The notes beneath the pieces are model-generated. The model was not told the origin of the DNA and did not search any database. It saw only the letters and a list, made by a program, of their open reading frames with translations. This document shows positions 8,389 to 16,402 of a stretch of DNA of 60,197 nt, in pieces. The position numbers and the translations under genes are program-made. The stretch comes from a virus, in the IMG/VR virus record IMGVR_UViG_3300025137_000038, positions 1 through 60,197 of that record. One strand, written 5' to 3'. How positions within the stretch are numbered: position 1 is the stretch's first letter; every line of letters starts with the position of its first letter.

Positions 8389-8821
8389 TTTTCTTTGGTC
8401 TATGGAATATGTCTTCTTCGGTTACTATTCTAAATATCAGTGAATTTTGTTTACACCACCTGTTAGCCGCTTCCCATTTAGCAGAATTAAGTATAACTTT
8501 TGCCTGTGCTTGTCTACTTCTACCTGCATTTTCCATTGTTGTTTCTTTTTTAGGCTTTACTTCAATAACTTCAGCACGTTTTTTACCTTGTTTATCTTGG
8601 TAAACAACAAGAAAGTCTGGAACATATATAGTATTTTTACCTGTTAAAGGATTTTTGTAAGGAATTTTTATTGCTTCACTGGCCCATTGTATTATACCAG
8701 GATGATTATCACAGAAGTTCATAAATGCCCACTCCCAACTACTTCTATAATTAGGTGTGCGATTACCTGAATACTTCTCTGGATTCTTGACTACATATTT
8801 CCCTTGAGCATATTTTGCCAT
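8384..8821 (-). CDS. gp4: Head completion protein gp4 (TnsA-like nuclease fold)
   Basis: A 145-residue protein matching T4 gp4 (about 150), which closes the filled head. Signature features are the N-terminal GKYVVKNPEKYSGN, then YRSSWEWAFMNFCD, the strand YVPDFLV and the EVIEVKPKKE strand. Together these give the E...D...ExK layout of a PD-(D/E)XK/TnsA-type nuclease (E at the SWEW position, D in PDF, E-x-K in EVKPK). It acts in head maturation after packaging, just before the tail joins. It starts 5 nt after the stop of its upstream neighbour, in one late unit. Confidence 0.85.
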   Translation of the reverse strand: MAKYAQGKYVVKNPEKYSGNRTPNYRSSWEWAFMNFCDNHPGIIQWASEAIKIPYKNPLTGKNTIYVPDFLVVYQDKQGKKRAEVIEVKPKKETTMENAGRSRQAQAKVILNSAKWEAANRWCKQNSLIFRIVTEEDIFHRPKKR

Positions 8822-8826
8822 GGCGA

Positions 8827-9195
8827 TTAAACCAAAATGTTACGGGCGATAGTCTGACTTGGTGTCTTGTTTCTATTAAAACCTAAAATACTTGTATTAG
8901 CTCTTGTTTGATTTATTAATGAAACTAATGCCTGTTGAATATCTGTTAATGCATAATCTGTAAAGTCGTCAATTAAATCCATTGGCGATACATTGTGCAA
9001 GTTGGAAAGTGACATGACTGTACCTGTTAAACCGTCAGCGACAGTTTCGTTATCGTTTGTTTTTCTTAGAAAGAAACCTCTAACTGCATCATATTCGTTA
9101 GCATTAACAACTGATGAGTCAGTTGGTGCATCATACTGATTAAAAAATTCAGTAGTAGCATTTGGTTTATTGCTTTTTGGTAAGTTAGTTGCCAT
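8827..9195 (-). CDS. Conserved structural-type protein, unknown role
   Basis: A 122-residue protein lying between gp4 and the large tube-fold protein. The segment NEYDAVRGFFLRKT is of a kind I associate with conserved marine T4-like structural proteins. The remainder is helical with FTDYALTDIQQALVSLINQ. No catalytic residues or membrane segments are visible. Tight spacing (1 nt from the upstream stop at 9197) implies co-translation. It is probably a tail or neck component (inference). Confidence 0.55.
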   Translation of the reverse strand: MATNLPKSNKPNATTEFFNQYDAPTDSSVVNANEYDAVRGFFLRKTNDNETVADGLTGTVMSLSNLHNVSPMDLIDDFTDYALTDIQQALVSLINQTRANTSILGFNRNKTPSQTIARNILV

Positions 9196-9196
9196 T

Positions 9197-10630
9197 TTAT
9201 GTTATTTCCGATCCACCTTTTTTATAGTAACTAGAACTATTACTAATATTACTATAACTTGGTTTTGGCGGATCCATATGTGGATTAGTTGTTAAGTTAG
9301 CGCCAACACCTGTAGGTTTTAATTGACTAAAGTCAATGTTTGCCATTTCTTTTTGAGCTTGAGCTAAATCAGAGTTAAACTGATTTTGAAATTCTGCTGA
9401 GTTTACATGAGTACTTATGTTATTTAAACCAGGACCAAATAAACTTTGTAAACTTGCTGGAACATTCTTTGAAATTCCACCTGTCATTGCTCCAACTCCA
9501 CTTACAAGACTTTGTAAGTTTGCACCAGCACCGCCTGCCATTGCGGCTAGTTTGGAACTAATAGGTGCCATACCAACAGTTGATCCATTACTTGTAACAG
9601 ATCTGTTAGATGCTCCAGTTGAAATTGCATTTACTTTAGGCACTTGTGGTAAAGGATTGCCTTGTGAAGATTTACTATTTGGAAAACTAAAGTCTCCAAT
9701 TGGATTTTGTCCTCTTAAGGCATTCATCGCCGCACCTGTAAGTTCTGATTTTAACATACTTTTTAAGTTAGCACCTTTTAAGTTTCCTGCTCCACGTAAT
9801 CCTGTAACAACTGCACCTGCAATATTACCACCGGCTAAATCGGCTCCAATACTACCTACTGCATCTACTAAACCGCCTGGGCCTAATATACTTGTTGTTC
9901 CGCCACCTTGTGGTGTTAATGGGCTAGGTGCTTTATCATAATGTGTTGTACCAAATCCTTGTGGACCATCTCCATCGATAAGTCCTGATTTGTATTTCAC
10001 TGTTTCAAATCTTACTGACATTCTATGTTCTAGTATACCAGTACTATCTGAATAATCGTGATTGTCATGATCAAAAGTTTCAATTATTGGATTAACTAAC
10101 CAATACTCTGTATACTTCTTTTGATATAAACTATAAATTTTTATTGCGTTAAAAAAGGGTTGTGTGTTTCTGTCTAAACCCCATTGACGAGCATTATCCA
10201 TCATTGGTAGATAAGTGTCTTTATAATTGTATGTGCCACTTGATTCGTATTGTGGATCATTGTTGTAGTAGGCATAGTAGGCATACCACATATTTCTTAT
10301 TACATCACTGTTGTCGTCATGAAAGACAATGTTGCAAGGACCATAATTAATTCTATTGTGATGGTATCTTTTTCTATTGTATTGGTTGTGTTCAACCACA
10401 TCGAAGTTATACTTAGGCAAGTCAACATTTTTAACTAAAAAACTTGCTTCTAAGTTCTCACTTCCACTAAATGAAAATCCAAGTCCAGGGTTGACTTGAA
10501 AGACCACGTGAAAGAGGAATTTATGTTTGGGTGAAAGTCTGTAATTCCCGTCGACGAACGTTCGCGATGCGTGTCTAAAATCGCGAACATTATCACCGGT
10601 TGCAAGAGCTTTTAAAAAAGAATTAATCAC
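9197..10630 (-). CDS. Tail-tube-fold structural protein (gp54/gp19-like) with Gly/Ala-rich C-terminus
   Basis: A 477-residue protein. Residues 1-220 resemble the tail-tube fold: FLVKNVDLPKYNFDVVEHNQYNRKR, then INYGPCNIVFHDDNSDVIRNMWYAYYAYY and a late ETVKYKSG strand. This matches the VxLPxxxxDxxxxNxYNR...ITFHDDxxxxIRxxW pattern of gp19 relatives and tube initiators. Residues about 225-477 are Gly/Ala/Ser/Asn-rich and probably flexible. It lies immediately downstream of the tail tube gene. It could be a tube initiator or terminator (T4 gp54-like) or another tube component; the sequence does not decide. Confidence 0.65.
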   Translation of the reverse strand: MINSFLKALATGDNVRDFRHASRTFVDGNYRLSPKHKFLFHVVFQVNPGLGFSFSGSENLEASFLVKNVDLPKYNFDVVEHNQYNRKRYHHNRINYGPCNIVFHDDNSDVIRNMWYAYYAYYNNDPQYESSGTYNYKDTYLPMMDNARQWGLDRNTQPFFNAIKIYSLYQKKYTEYWLVNPIIETFDHDNHDYSDSTGILEHRMSVRFETVKYKSGLIDGDGPQGFGTTHYDKAPSPLTPQGGGTTSILGPGGLVDAVGSIGADLAGGNIAGAVVTGLRGAGNLKGANLKSMLKSELTGAAMNALRGQNPIGDFSFPNSKSSQGNPLPQVPKVNAISTGASNRSVTSNGSTVGMAPISSKLAAMAGGAGANLQSLVSGVGAMTGGISKNVPASLQSLFGPGLNNISTHVNSAEFQNQFNSDLAQAQKEMANIDFSQLKPTGVGANLTTNPHMDPPKPSYSNISNSSSYYKKGGSEIT

Positions 10631-10657
10631 AGGGTTGTAACTCCTATTTGGATATTA

Positions 10658-11275
10658 TTAGCCTGTCACTACCTCACCAATAGTTCTAGCCACTGTAGTT
10701 CCTACGCCTGCTCCTAATGGAGTTTGAACTGCGTTATCAAAACGTATAGCCATTGTAACTGTTGCTGGTTCTGAAGTTGCATAGTTCAAGTCGTTGTAGT
10801 TAACGTTAGTAATCATACAACCGTATAATTCCCAAGTTTCTAGTGTATTTGGTGTACTTGCTCCGTTACCACCATCTAATACTTCACATCTAGTAATGAA
10901 TTTGTAATCAATACCTGATGCCGCAGATGATTGTTCCATCATATCGAATTGTTTCTGTAGTTGTTCTCCAACTAGTTTAGAAACTTGACCTGATGCATCA
11001 TCACGCATATTAACTGTGGCTTGCTCCCAAGTGTGTTTTCCTTGGATATAAACTTTACTGTTGTAAATATCAATCGGCACTTCTTCAAAGTTAACTGAAG
11101 GGCGAGTGAAATCCACAACTTGTTTTGTTAGTTCACTTCTAGGAGTTGAAACACCGAAGTTTTCGAAACTCACTCTGAAGCGATACTTTAATTTTGGCAT
11201 TAACAGCCCTTGAGCTGATGCGGATTGATCCGACGCTAAAGGTACTGTAAATTTGCTTAATGAACTTACTGACAT
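10658..11275 (-). CDS. gp19: Tail tube protein gp19
   Basis: A 205-residue protein (T4: 163) forming the inner tail tube. Diagnostic segments are LLMPKLKYRFRVSFENFGV, TKQVVDFTRPSVNFEEVPIDIYNSKVYI, HTWEQATVNMRDD and the C-terminal CMITNVNYNDLNYATSEPAT. It follows the sheath gene gp18 in the same order as T4. A late promoter (ACTAAATA) precedes it at 11301 and a GGAG ribosome site fixes the start. Confidence 0.9.
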   Translation of the reverse strand: MSVSSLSKFTVPLASDQSASAQGLLMPKLKYRFRVSFENFGVSTPRSELTKQVVDFTRPSVNFEEVPIDIYNSKVYIQGKHTWEQATVNMRDDASGQVSKLVGEQLQKQFDMMEQSSAASGIDYKFITRCEVLDGGNGASTPNTLETWELYGCMITNVNYNDLNYATSEPATVTMAIRFDNAVQTPLGAGVGTTVARTIGEVVTG

Positions 11276-11300
11276 AATTTTTTGCTCCTGCTCTTATTAA

Positions 11301-11308
11301 TATTTAGT
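11301..11308 (-). promoter_or_regulatory. Late promoter (ACTAAATA) for tail tube gene
   Basis: ACTAAATATTAATA on the minus strand, 25 nt before the gp19 start. Confidence 0.55.
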
Positions 11309-11342
11309 CGCTTATTTTACCCTGTTCCTAATAAGGCTCTAC

Positions 11343-14300
11343 TTAAATAGAGCCTGTATTTTGGATACGAACTGGAATATAAATGTATTCAACCGCTTTA
11401 ACTGGTTCAATAGCAATATCTATATACAATTCATTACGGTCAATTCTATCATTAGTGTTATTTGTTTCATCACAAACAACCGCATAATCATATAGACCAC
11501 GTTTCGCAACTAAATCATTCATTAATGATTCAACTACTTGCTTAACTTCATCACGTGTTAGTTTATCGTTAGGTTCAAACACAAATGGTTTTGTTATAAC
11601 TGCTAAACGTTCACGAATGTAAGCCGTAAGTCTTGAAACGTTAATACGATCTAAAGCACTTGCAGTAGCCGTTCTAGTTTTGTTACCGTAGTTTAGTACT
11701 CCGTTACCTGGTAAGAATGTAATTGGGTTAATACTGTTTTCGTATAAAGTATCTCTTAAAGATTCTCTAACTCCAACACTAGTAAATTCACCAGTTGCAC
11801 TATCTAGGTAACCTAATCCTGTTGCATTGTCAACAACACCACGTCTTGTACCTGCTGGTGCAAACCATGGATAACTAGCATCATCTGAACGAATTAATGT
11901 TCTTAGCATCATATGACTTGATGGTACCATAATACTTGATCCACCTAAGTCTGTTGTAATACCACTTGGGTAAAATACACCTAAGTAAGTATCAGCAGTT
12001 ACTAATCCATCGTCATTGTTGTCTGTTGCTAGTTTAGTGTTAGTAGCCCAGTTCTGAATATCAGTACTGTTTGCCGCTAATCTAAATGGCGTCTCACCAA
12101 TTACAAAACCGGTGTTACGTCTGTCGTTGTTAAGTGCAACCATGTTAGCCATTAATTCTGGGTAACCTGGTGTTGCCATTACGTTAAAGTTTCTTTGCTC
12201 TTCACGTAACTCTGCACTTGTATCTATTGCACTCTTCATCGCCGCTACAACTACTTGACGTACTGCGTGTCTACCCATGAATGGAGAACCATCATTTTGT
12301 AAACCTGCTTTACTTACCCATGCATCTTTTTCCGTTGGTAATGTTTTACCTGGGAAGTTTGTTGAGTTAAAGTAATCTCTCTTAAACTCTTTTACATTGT
12401 AAGAACTACGTCTTGTGTTGAATAATAACATACCACGTGGGTAGTTAGATGCTAGTGGTACGTCTAAATCAACTACATCATTTGTTAATAATGATTTAAC
12501 TGTTTTAACTGTTCCTGTAATTACATCGGTAGTTGTATCACCCATGTAACGTGCATCAGCGAATAAAACGCCATCTTCACTTGTTTGGTCTGTGTTATCT
12601 ATTGTAACCCACACATCTTCACTTGATACTTGTTCCCATCTTTTAATAATTGGGAAGTTTTCTAAATCACTTGTATCAATCCAAAGGTCTCCATAAACTA
12701 GTGCAGACGCATCTGACTGTTGAGTTGGTGCAGTTGCACTAACTATTGGACCATTTGGACTTGTGTTTGATAGGTTAAACCCTCTAGCATCAGTTGTTAC
12801 ATTTTGGTAACCTTTCCAAGTAGTACCATTATGGATCATAATGTCAATTTCGTCTGTAACATTGTGGAACCATAATCTACCTTCTGCTGGGTTAGTTGAA
12901 GGTTCTATGTTGCCAGCAGTATAAACTAACTGTTGCCAGTTACTTGCTACTAGGTTTCCAGCAGTTGAGCCTTCTCTAATGTATGTGTTTGCAGTTGTAA
13001 ATCCTGCAGTTGCTAAAGGTGTACCACTTGTATTTGCAAGTGACATTGTTCCACCTAATGAGTGTGTTATAGTAAGTGTTCCTGTACTATCATGTGTAGC
13101 AGAAACGTAAGGTATTGCCGCAGTATTGATGTCATTAACTAGTGATGCATTTGTTGTTCCTGTTGCAGTAATCGTGTATACTGTTACAGTGTTTGCACCT
13201 TTAGTTGTAGCACCTATTGTAAATGCGTTACCAACTGAGTAAGTTGGGCTTGTTGCCGTTCCTGTAACTACAGTTGCACCTTTTACTTTTCTTTCATATA
13301 CTTTATATAATGTGAATCCGCTTGAATTTGTAAATGCGTGTGCATAAACTGTACCCGCTTCAATATTCAAACCACCACCTACTGAATCTAAACCATATAA
13401 TGCATATCTGTCTCCTCGATATACATTAACTGTTTTAGCAACAAACTTGGCTAAAGTTGTACTGTAAGAACTTACATCAAACTTTGCTCCGTTATTAGGT
13501 GAAGTTGTTTTAATCCAAACACTGCCGCTTGGCGCCGCGTCAGCATCTGCTGTTTTAAACTCCGGTACTTCAGTGTGAGGTGCCTGAACTACTTTAATAA
13601 CGTTTGTTGTTGCGGCTGTTAAGCCTACATCAGTTAATAATGAACCACTTGCGTTTGCAATAACAATTTGATTGCTTGCCGCAGTACTGGCTCCATAAAT
13701 TTCAATTTTACCGTTTACTAATGCCGCAGTTACACCTGTAATTGAAGCACCATTAATGTCTGCCGCAAATTGTGTAAATGTTGTACCAGTTGAAGAAACT
13801 GCAACACCGTTAATTGTGATGCTATCTCCGTTTGAAACAGTTCCGTTTGATACTGTACCTGTTACTGAAGGAATTGACGTATGCCAATTAGTTGTTCCTA
13901 ATGCTTTCCAACCTGATGCAGTTCTTACTGCTACAGTATTACTTGTTGTAGTAGCGTCAACTGAGTAGTCACCTGCTTTACCAATTGAAGCAATTGGTAC
14001 ACCGGCTGATACTTTAGTAGAATCAGTAATAACTGTTGGTACTTTATTAGTAAATGTTTGTGTACTTGCATTCCATTCAAAAATACCCCATTTAGTTTTA
14101 CTAGTGTCTAACCAGTGAGTACCGTTAACTGGTCTAGCAGTTGGTCTTCCTGATTGTCCTACTAGTTCTCCTAAATCAACATCTGCTCTTACAACGTATG
14201 TTCTGTTACTTGCACCTAAAAGTGAGTAACCTGCCATTAAGCCATATTCGTTTAATTCATAGCCGTGTAGTGCAGTACCTGATGTACTTTTGTAGAATGT

Positions 14301-14519
14301 AGGTTCGCCAAAAGTAGAAACAAGTTCTCTTTGGGAGCCGATTAAATAAGTTTTTTCTGCATTTATTTTTGCAGATCCACTGGCTGTTCCGCCTGTTGTG
14401 GGATCTTTCTTGTCTTGAGCCGTAGCAATAACTAACATAGGGACAGTACCGACTGCGGTACTGGCGTACTGTGATTCGTCTACTACTTTAACCTCAATAC
14501 CTGGTGAGACTAGCGCCAT
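11343..14519 (-). CDS. gp18: Contractile tail sheath protein gp18 with large insertion
   Basis: A 1058-residue protein, far longer than T4 gp18 (659). The N-terminus (MALVSPGIEVKVVDESQY, YLIGSQREL, about 1-130) and C-terminal third (about 700-1058, with the end domain RINVSRLTAYIRERL, FEPNDKLTRDEV and VEYIYIPVRIQNT) are conserved sheath segments. Between them lie some 500 residues of Thr/Ser/Ala-rich beta modules, with at least four GxxW(I/L/F)xTT/NT-type units (near GTHWLDTSKTKW, GSVWIKTTSP, GRLWFHNVTD and GDLWIDTSD). The insert is probably surface-exposed on the sheath. A late promoter precedes the gene at 14577. Contraction against the gp19 tube drives DNA delivery. Confidence 0.93.
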   Translation of the reverse strand: MALVSPGIEVKVVDESQYASTAVGTVPMLVIATAQDKKDPTTGGTASGSAKINAEKTYLIGSQRELVSTFGEPTFYKSTSGTALHGYELNEYGLMAGYSLLGASNRTYVVRADVDLGELVGQSGRPTARPVNGTHWLDTSKTKWGIFEWNASTQTFTNKVPTVITDSTKVSAGVPIASIGKAGDYSVDATTTSNTVAVRTASGWKALGTTNWHTSIPSVTGTVSNGTVSNGDSITINGVAVSSTGTTFTQFAADINGASITGVTAALVNGKIEIYGASTAASNQIVIANASGSLLTDVGLTAATTNVIKVVQAPHTEVPEFKTADADAAPSGSVWIKTTSPNNGAKFDVSSYSTTLAKFVAKTVNVYRGDRYALYGLDSVGGGLNIEAGTVYAHAFTNSSGFTLYKVYERKVKGATVVTGTATSPTYSVGNAFTIGATTKGANTVTVYTITATGTTNASLVNDINTAAIPYVSATHDSTGTLTITHSLGGTMSLANTSGTPLATAGFTTANTYIREGSTAGNLVASNWQQLVYTAGNIEPSTNPAEGRLWFHNVTDEIDIMIHNGTTWKGYQNVTTDARGFNLSNTSPNGPIVSATAPTQQSDASALVYGDLWIDTSDLENFPIIKRWEQVSSEDVWVTIDNTDQTSEDGVLFADARYMGDTTTDVITGTVKTVKSLLTNDVVDLDVPLASNYPRGMLLFNTRRSSYNVKEFKRDYFNSTNFPGKTLPTEKDAWVSKAGLQNDGSPFMGRHAVRQVVVAAMKSAIDTSAELREEQRNFNVMATPGYPELMANMVALNNDRRNTGFVIGETPFRLAANSTDIQNWATNTKLATDNNDDGLVTADTYLGVFYPSGITTDLGGSSIMVPSSHMMLRTLIRSDDASYPWFAPAGTRRGVVDNATGLGYLDSATGEFTSVGVRESLRDTLYENSINPITFLPGNGVLNYGNKTRTATASALDRINVSRLTAYIRERLAVITKPFVFEPNDKLTRDEVKQVVESLMNDLVAKRGLYDYAVVCDETNNTNDRIDRNELYIDIAIEPVKAVEYIYIPVRIQNTGSI

Positions 14520-14576
14520 AATTTTTTACCTCGCATAATTATAATTCGTGTAATTCATATTACAAGTTTGTTATAG

Positions 14577-14584
14577 TATTTAGT
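14577..14584 (-). promoter_or_regulatory. Late promoter (ACTAAATA) for tail sheath gene
   Basis: ACTAAATACTATAAC on the minus strand, 57 nt upstream of the gp18 start. Confidence 0.6.
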
Positions 14585-14612
14585 AAAAAACTTGGAAAAG
14601 GGCCTTTTTGCC

Positions 14613-15000
14613 ACCAGGAATCACATCACCTTTAAAGAGCGGTCATAAATATTATTATGAAAACTAGACCCATTTGTGCTAAATGTAAGAAGAAACCTAG
14701 TGCTATAAATTATAGAAAAGGTGAAAAGGTATACTACCGTCGTATGTGTGATAGTTGCAACCGCAACTTTGTACGAAAACCTAAACTAACAGTATGGGCG
14801 AAAGCAGGATATAAAAAGAAAACTCAATGTGAAAATTGTGGTTTTAACGCAAAGTACTATGACCAGATAGAGGTGTATTTTATTGATGGTAACTTAATTA
14901 ACATCAAACATAGTAATCTTAAATCTGTGTGTTTAAATTGTTTATCTGAGTTAGGACACTCAGGTTGGAACTCTAAGAAAGGTGATCTAATACCTGACGT
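14613..15000. repeat. Imperfect inverted repeats flanking the small zinc-protein gene
   Basis: The left arm 14613-14633 (read on the minus strand) and right arm 14978-14998 match at 16 of 21 positions. The right arm encodes KGDLIP near the C-terminus of the plus-strand gene. The left arm encodes KGDVIPGG on the minus strand in an 18-20-codon fragment ending at a stop. The left arm may be a leftover gene end from an insertion or duplication. Confidence 0.4.
14644..14651 (+). promoter_or_regulatory. Candidate late promoter (CATAAATA) just before the small zinc-protein gene
   Basis: CATAAATATTATT on the plus strand ends only 5 nt before the ATG at 14657. If used like a T4 late promoter it would give a nearly leaderless message, so it is tentative. 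Confidence 0.35.
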
Positions 15001-15004
15001 TTAA
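14657..15004 (+). CDS. Small four-CxxC zinc protein resembling a degenerate HNH nuclease
   Basis: A 115-residue basic protein with four CxxC knuckles (CAKC, CDSC, CENC, CLNC), implying two zinc sites. The second half, with EVYFIDGNLINIKHSNLKSVCLNC, follows the spacing of HNH endonucleases (HHxDGNxxNN...NLxxLCxxCH). The first catalytic histidine position is Y/F and the final one is replaced, so nuclease activity is doubtful. It is a plus-strand gene inserted between minus-strand gp18 and gp1 and overlaps the gp1 3' end by 32 nt. It may be a homing-nuclease relative or a DNA/RNA-binding protein. No ribosome site is visible. Confidence 0.65.
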   Translation: MKTRPICAKCKKKPSAINYRKGEKVYYRRMCDSCNRNFVRKPKLTVWAKAGYKKKTQCENCGFNAKYYDQIEVYFIDGNLINIKHSNLKSVCLNCLSELGHSGWNSKKGDLIPDV

Positions 15005-15608
15005 GGTCTTCTAAGGTTGCATCATTTTCAATAATAGTATCAAATTTTCTATCTTCATCAACCCAACGCCATTCACTTTCGTGTACATCAGGAAATACTA
15101 CACTCATCGAATGTACATTATTTTGTATACTGTCATAATTCTGATTAACACCTATAGCCGTTGCCCACCACAAAGGTTTTTCACCTCTTCGTACTTGCCA
15201 TACTTTTCCACCTAACTCACTTATAGTTGAAACTTCGTTTGGAAAACGTACATCTGGTACTACCCAATTTTTATCAGGATTTGCAAGTATTTTTTGTTTA
15301 ACAAGGCTTACCCAAATACCGTCAAAGAATCCTTGACGCATACATTCTGTACCAAATAATTGTAAAACTAACCTAGGTGTTATTTCTTTACCAGTTTCAT
15401 TAGACCAGAAATCATCTTGTTTTTCTCTCCAATCTCTACTCTCTTTAGTGTCACCTTCAAGCATTTTACGATCCCAGTTGAATATAGTTGATACACCGTC
15501 TTTTAACGAGTCAGCAAAACTTATCTTTTTAAAGCCATGCTCTTTCGTTAGTATGTCGGCAACTGTACCTTTTCCAGACCCGATGAGTCCGCATATTCCT
15601 ATTATCAT
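14973..15608 (-). CDS. gp1: Deoxynucleoside monophosphate kinase gp1
   Basis: A 211-residue kinase (T4 gp1: 241) that phosphorylates dNMPs for phage DNA synthesis in the cytoplasm. The P-loop GICGLIGSGKGTVAD is at residues 3-17, followed by the KISFADSLKDGV segment and a VVPDVRFPNEV motif (DxRxxxE) characteristic of the gp1/dNMP-kinase family. It is embedded among tail and neck genes rather than with replication genes, a placement seen in other marine T4-like phages (from memory). Its 3' end overlaps the convergent zinc-protein gene. Confidence 0.9.
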   Translation of the reverse strand: MIIGICGLIGSGKGTVADILTKEHGFKKISFADSLKDGVSTIFNWDRKMLEGDTKESRDWREKQDDFWSNETGKEITPRLVLQLFGTECMRQGFFDGIWVSLVKQKILANPDKNWVVPDVRFPNEVSTISELGGKVWQVRRGEKPLWWATAIGVNQNYDSIQNNVHSMSVVFPDVHESEWRWVDEDRKFDTIIENDATLEDLKRQVLDHLS

Positions 15609-15632
15609 AATTTACCTATTAGTGGTTAGTGT

Positions 15633-16382
15633 TTAGCCAATTACCCAAGTCATCGGCATTTGGCTGTCTGTTAAATTATACAGGTCTTGCTCGAGTTTGT
15701 CAAGCTCTGTTTGTGCCTCTGCCTTTAGGGCATCACCGTTAAGTGATGTACCGCCTTGTGGACCAGCGATAGTGGCGAATTTTGATCTTGCTTCACCTAG
15801 CATATATTTACAACGTGCAAGTGTGTAGTCATATAGCCAACTTTTACAACGATTATCTGTTAATAATGTTACGTCTGGCTTTTCGTTGTATAACCAAAGA
15901 AGTACATTTTCACCTGTATTACGAACTTTTCTAACAATCGTTAGTTTTTTACTTACAGGTTCAAATGTAAAATTAATGTAACCACCAAACATTCTAGCCG
16001 TTAATTCTTGGTATTGAGAAAACATTTCGTAAGAAGCAAGTCCGCCAATTCTACCTGCTTGTAGTAGATAAGTGTTAACGTATCCTGCTTCGAATGGTTC
16101 AAATAATGAACCACTTGCAGTTCCGCCTGTACTTCTACGAAAAACTTCTCTGACTGTTTGTACTTGGTCAGGTAGGATATATTCTTGTTGTTCTTTAACT
16201 AATTCTAAAATTCCGTAACTTTCCTCGACAGCATTACTACTCTTTTGACGATAAACGTCAAACGATTTTTGTAATGATATCTCGTAATGATTAGGGTCAA
16301 GTTCAACATCCACCATGCCTCCGCCTAAACTAGCCTTGACATAATCGAATACTTTATTTTTTTCTGTTGCTAAATCCGCCAT
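15633..16382 (-). CDS. gp13: Neck protein gp13
   Basis: A 249-residue head-tail connector (T4 gp13: 309). The N-terminal pattern VKASLGGGMVDVELDP matches gp13-type LGxxxxxVEL, followed by HYEISLQKSFDVYRQ, a central beta domain with FEPVSKKLTIVRK, and a conserved C-terminus with GEARSKFATIAGPQGGTSLNG and a final PMTWVIG. gp13 and gp14 form the neck that seals the filled head. It has its own late promoter at 16404. Confidence 0.85.
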   Translation of the reverse strand: MADLATEKNKVFDYVKASLGGGMVDVELDPNHYEISLQKSFDVYRQKSSNAVEESYGILELVKEQQEYILPDQVQTVREVFRRSTGGTASGSLFEPFEAGYVNTYLLQAGRIGGLASYEMFSQYQELTARMFGGYINFTFEPVSKKLTIVRKVRNTGENVLLWLYNEKPDVTLLTDNRCKSWLYDYTLARCKYMLGEARSKFATIAGPQGGTSLNGDALKAEAQTELDKLEQDLYNLTDSQMPMTWVIG

Positions 16383-16402
16383 TGAATACTTCCTTATTAC
16401 TA

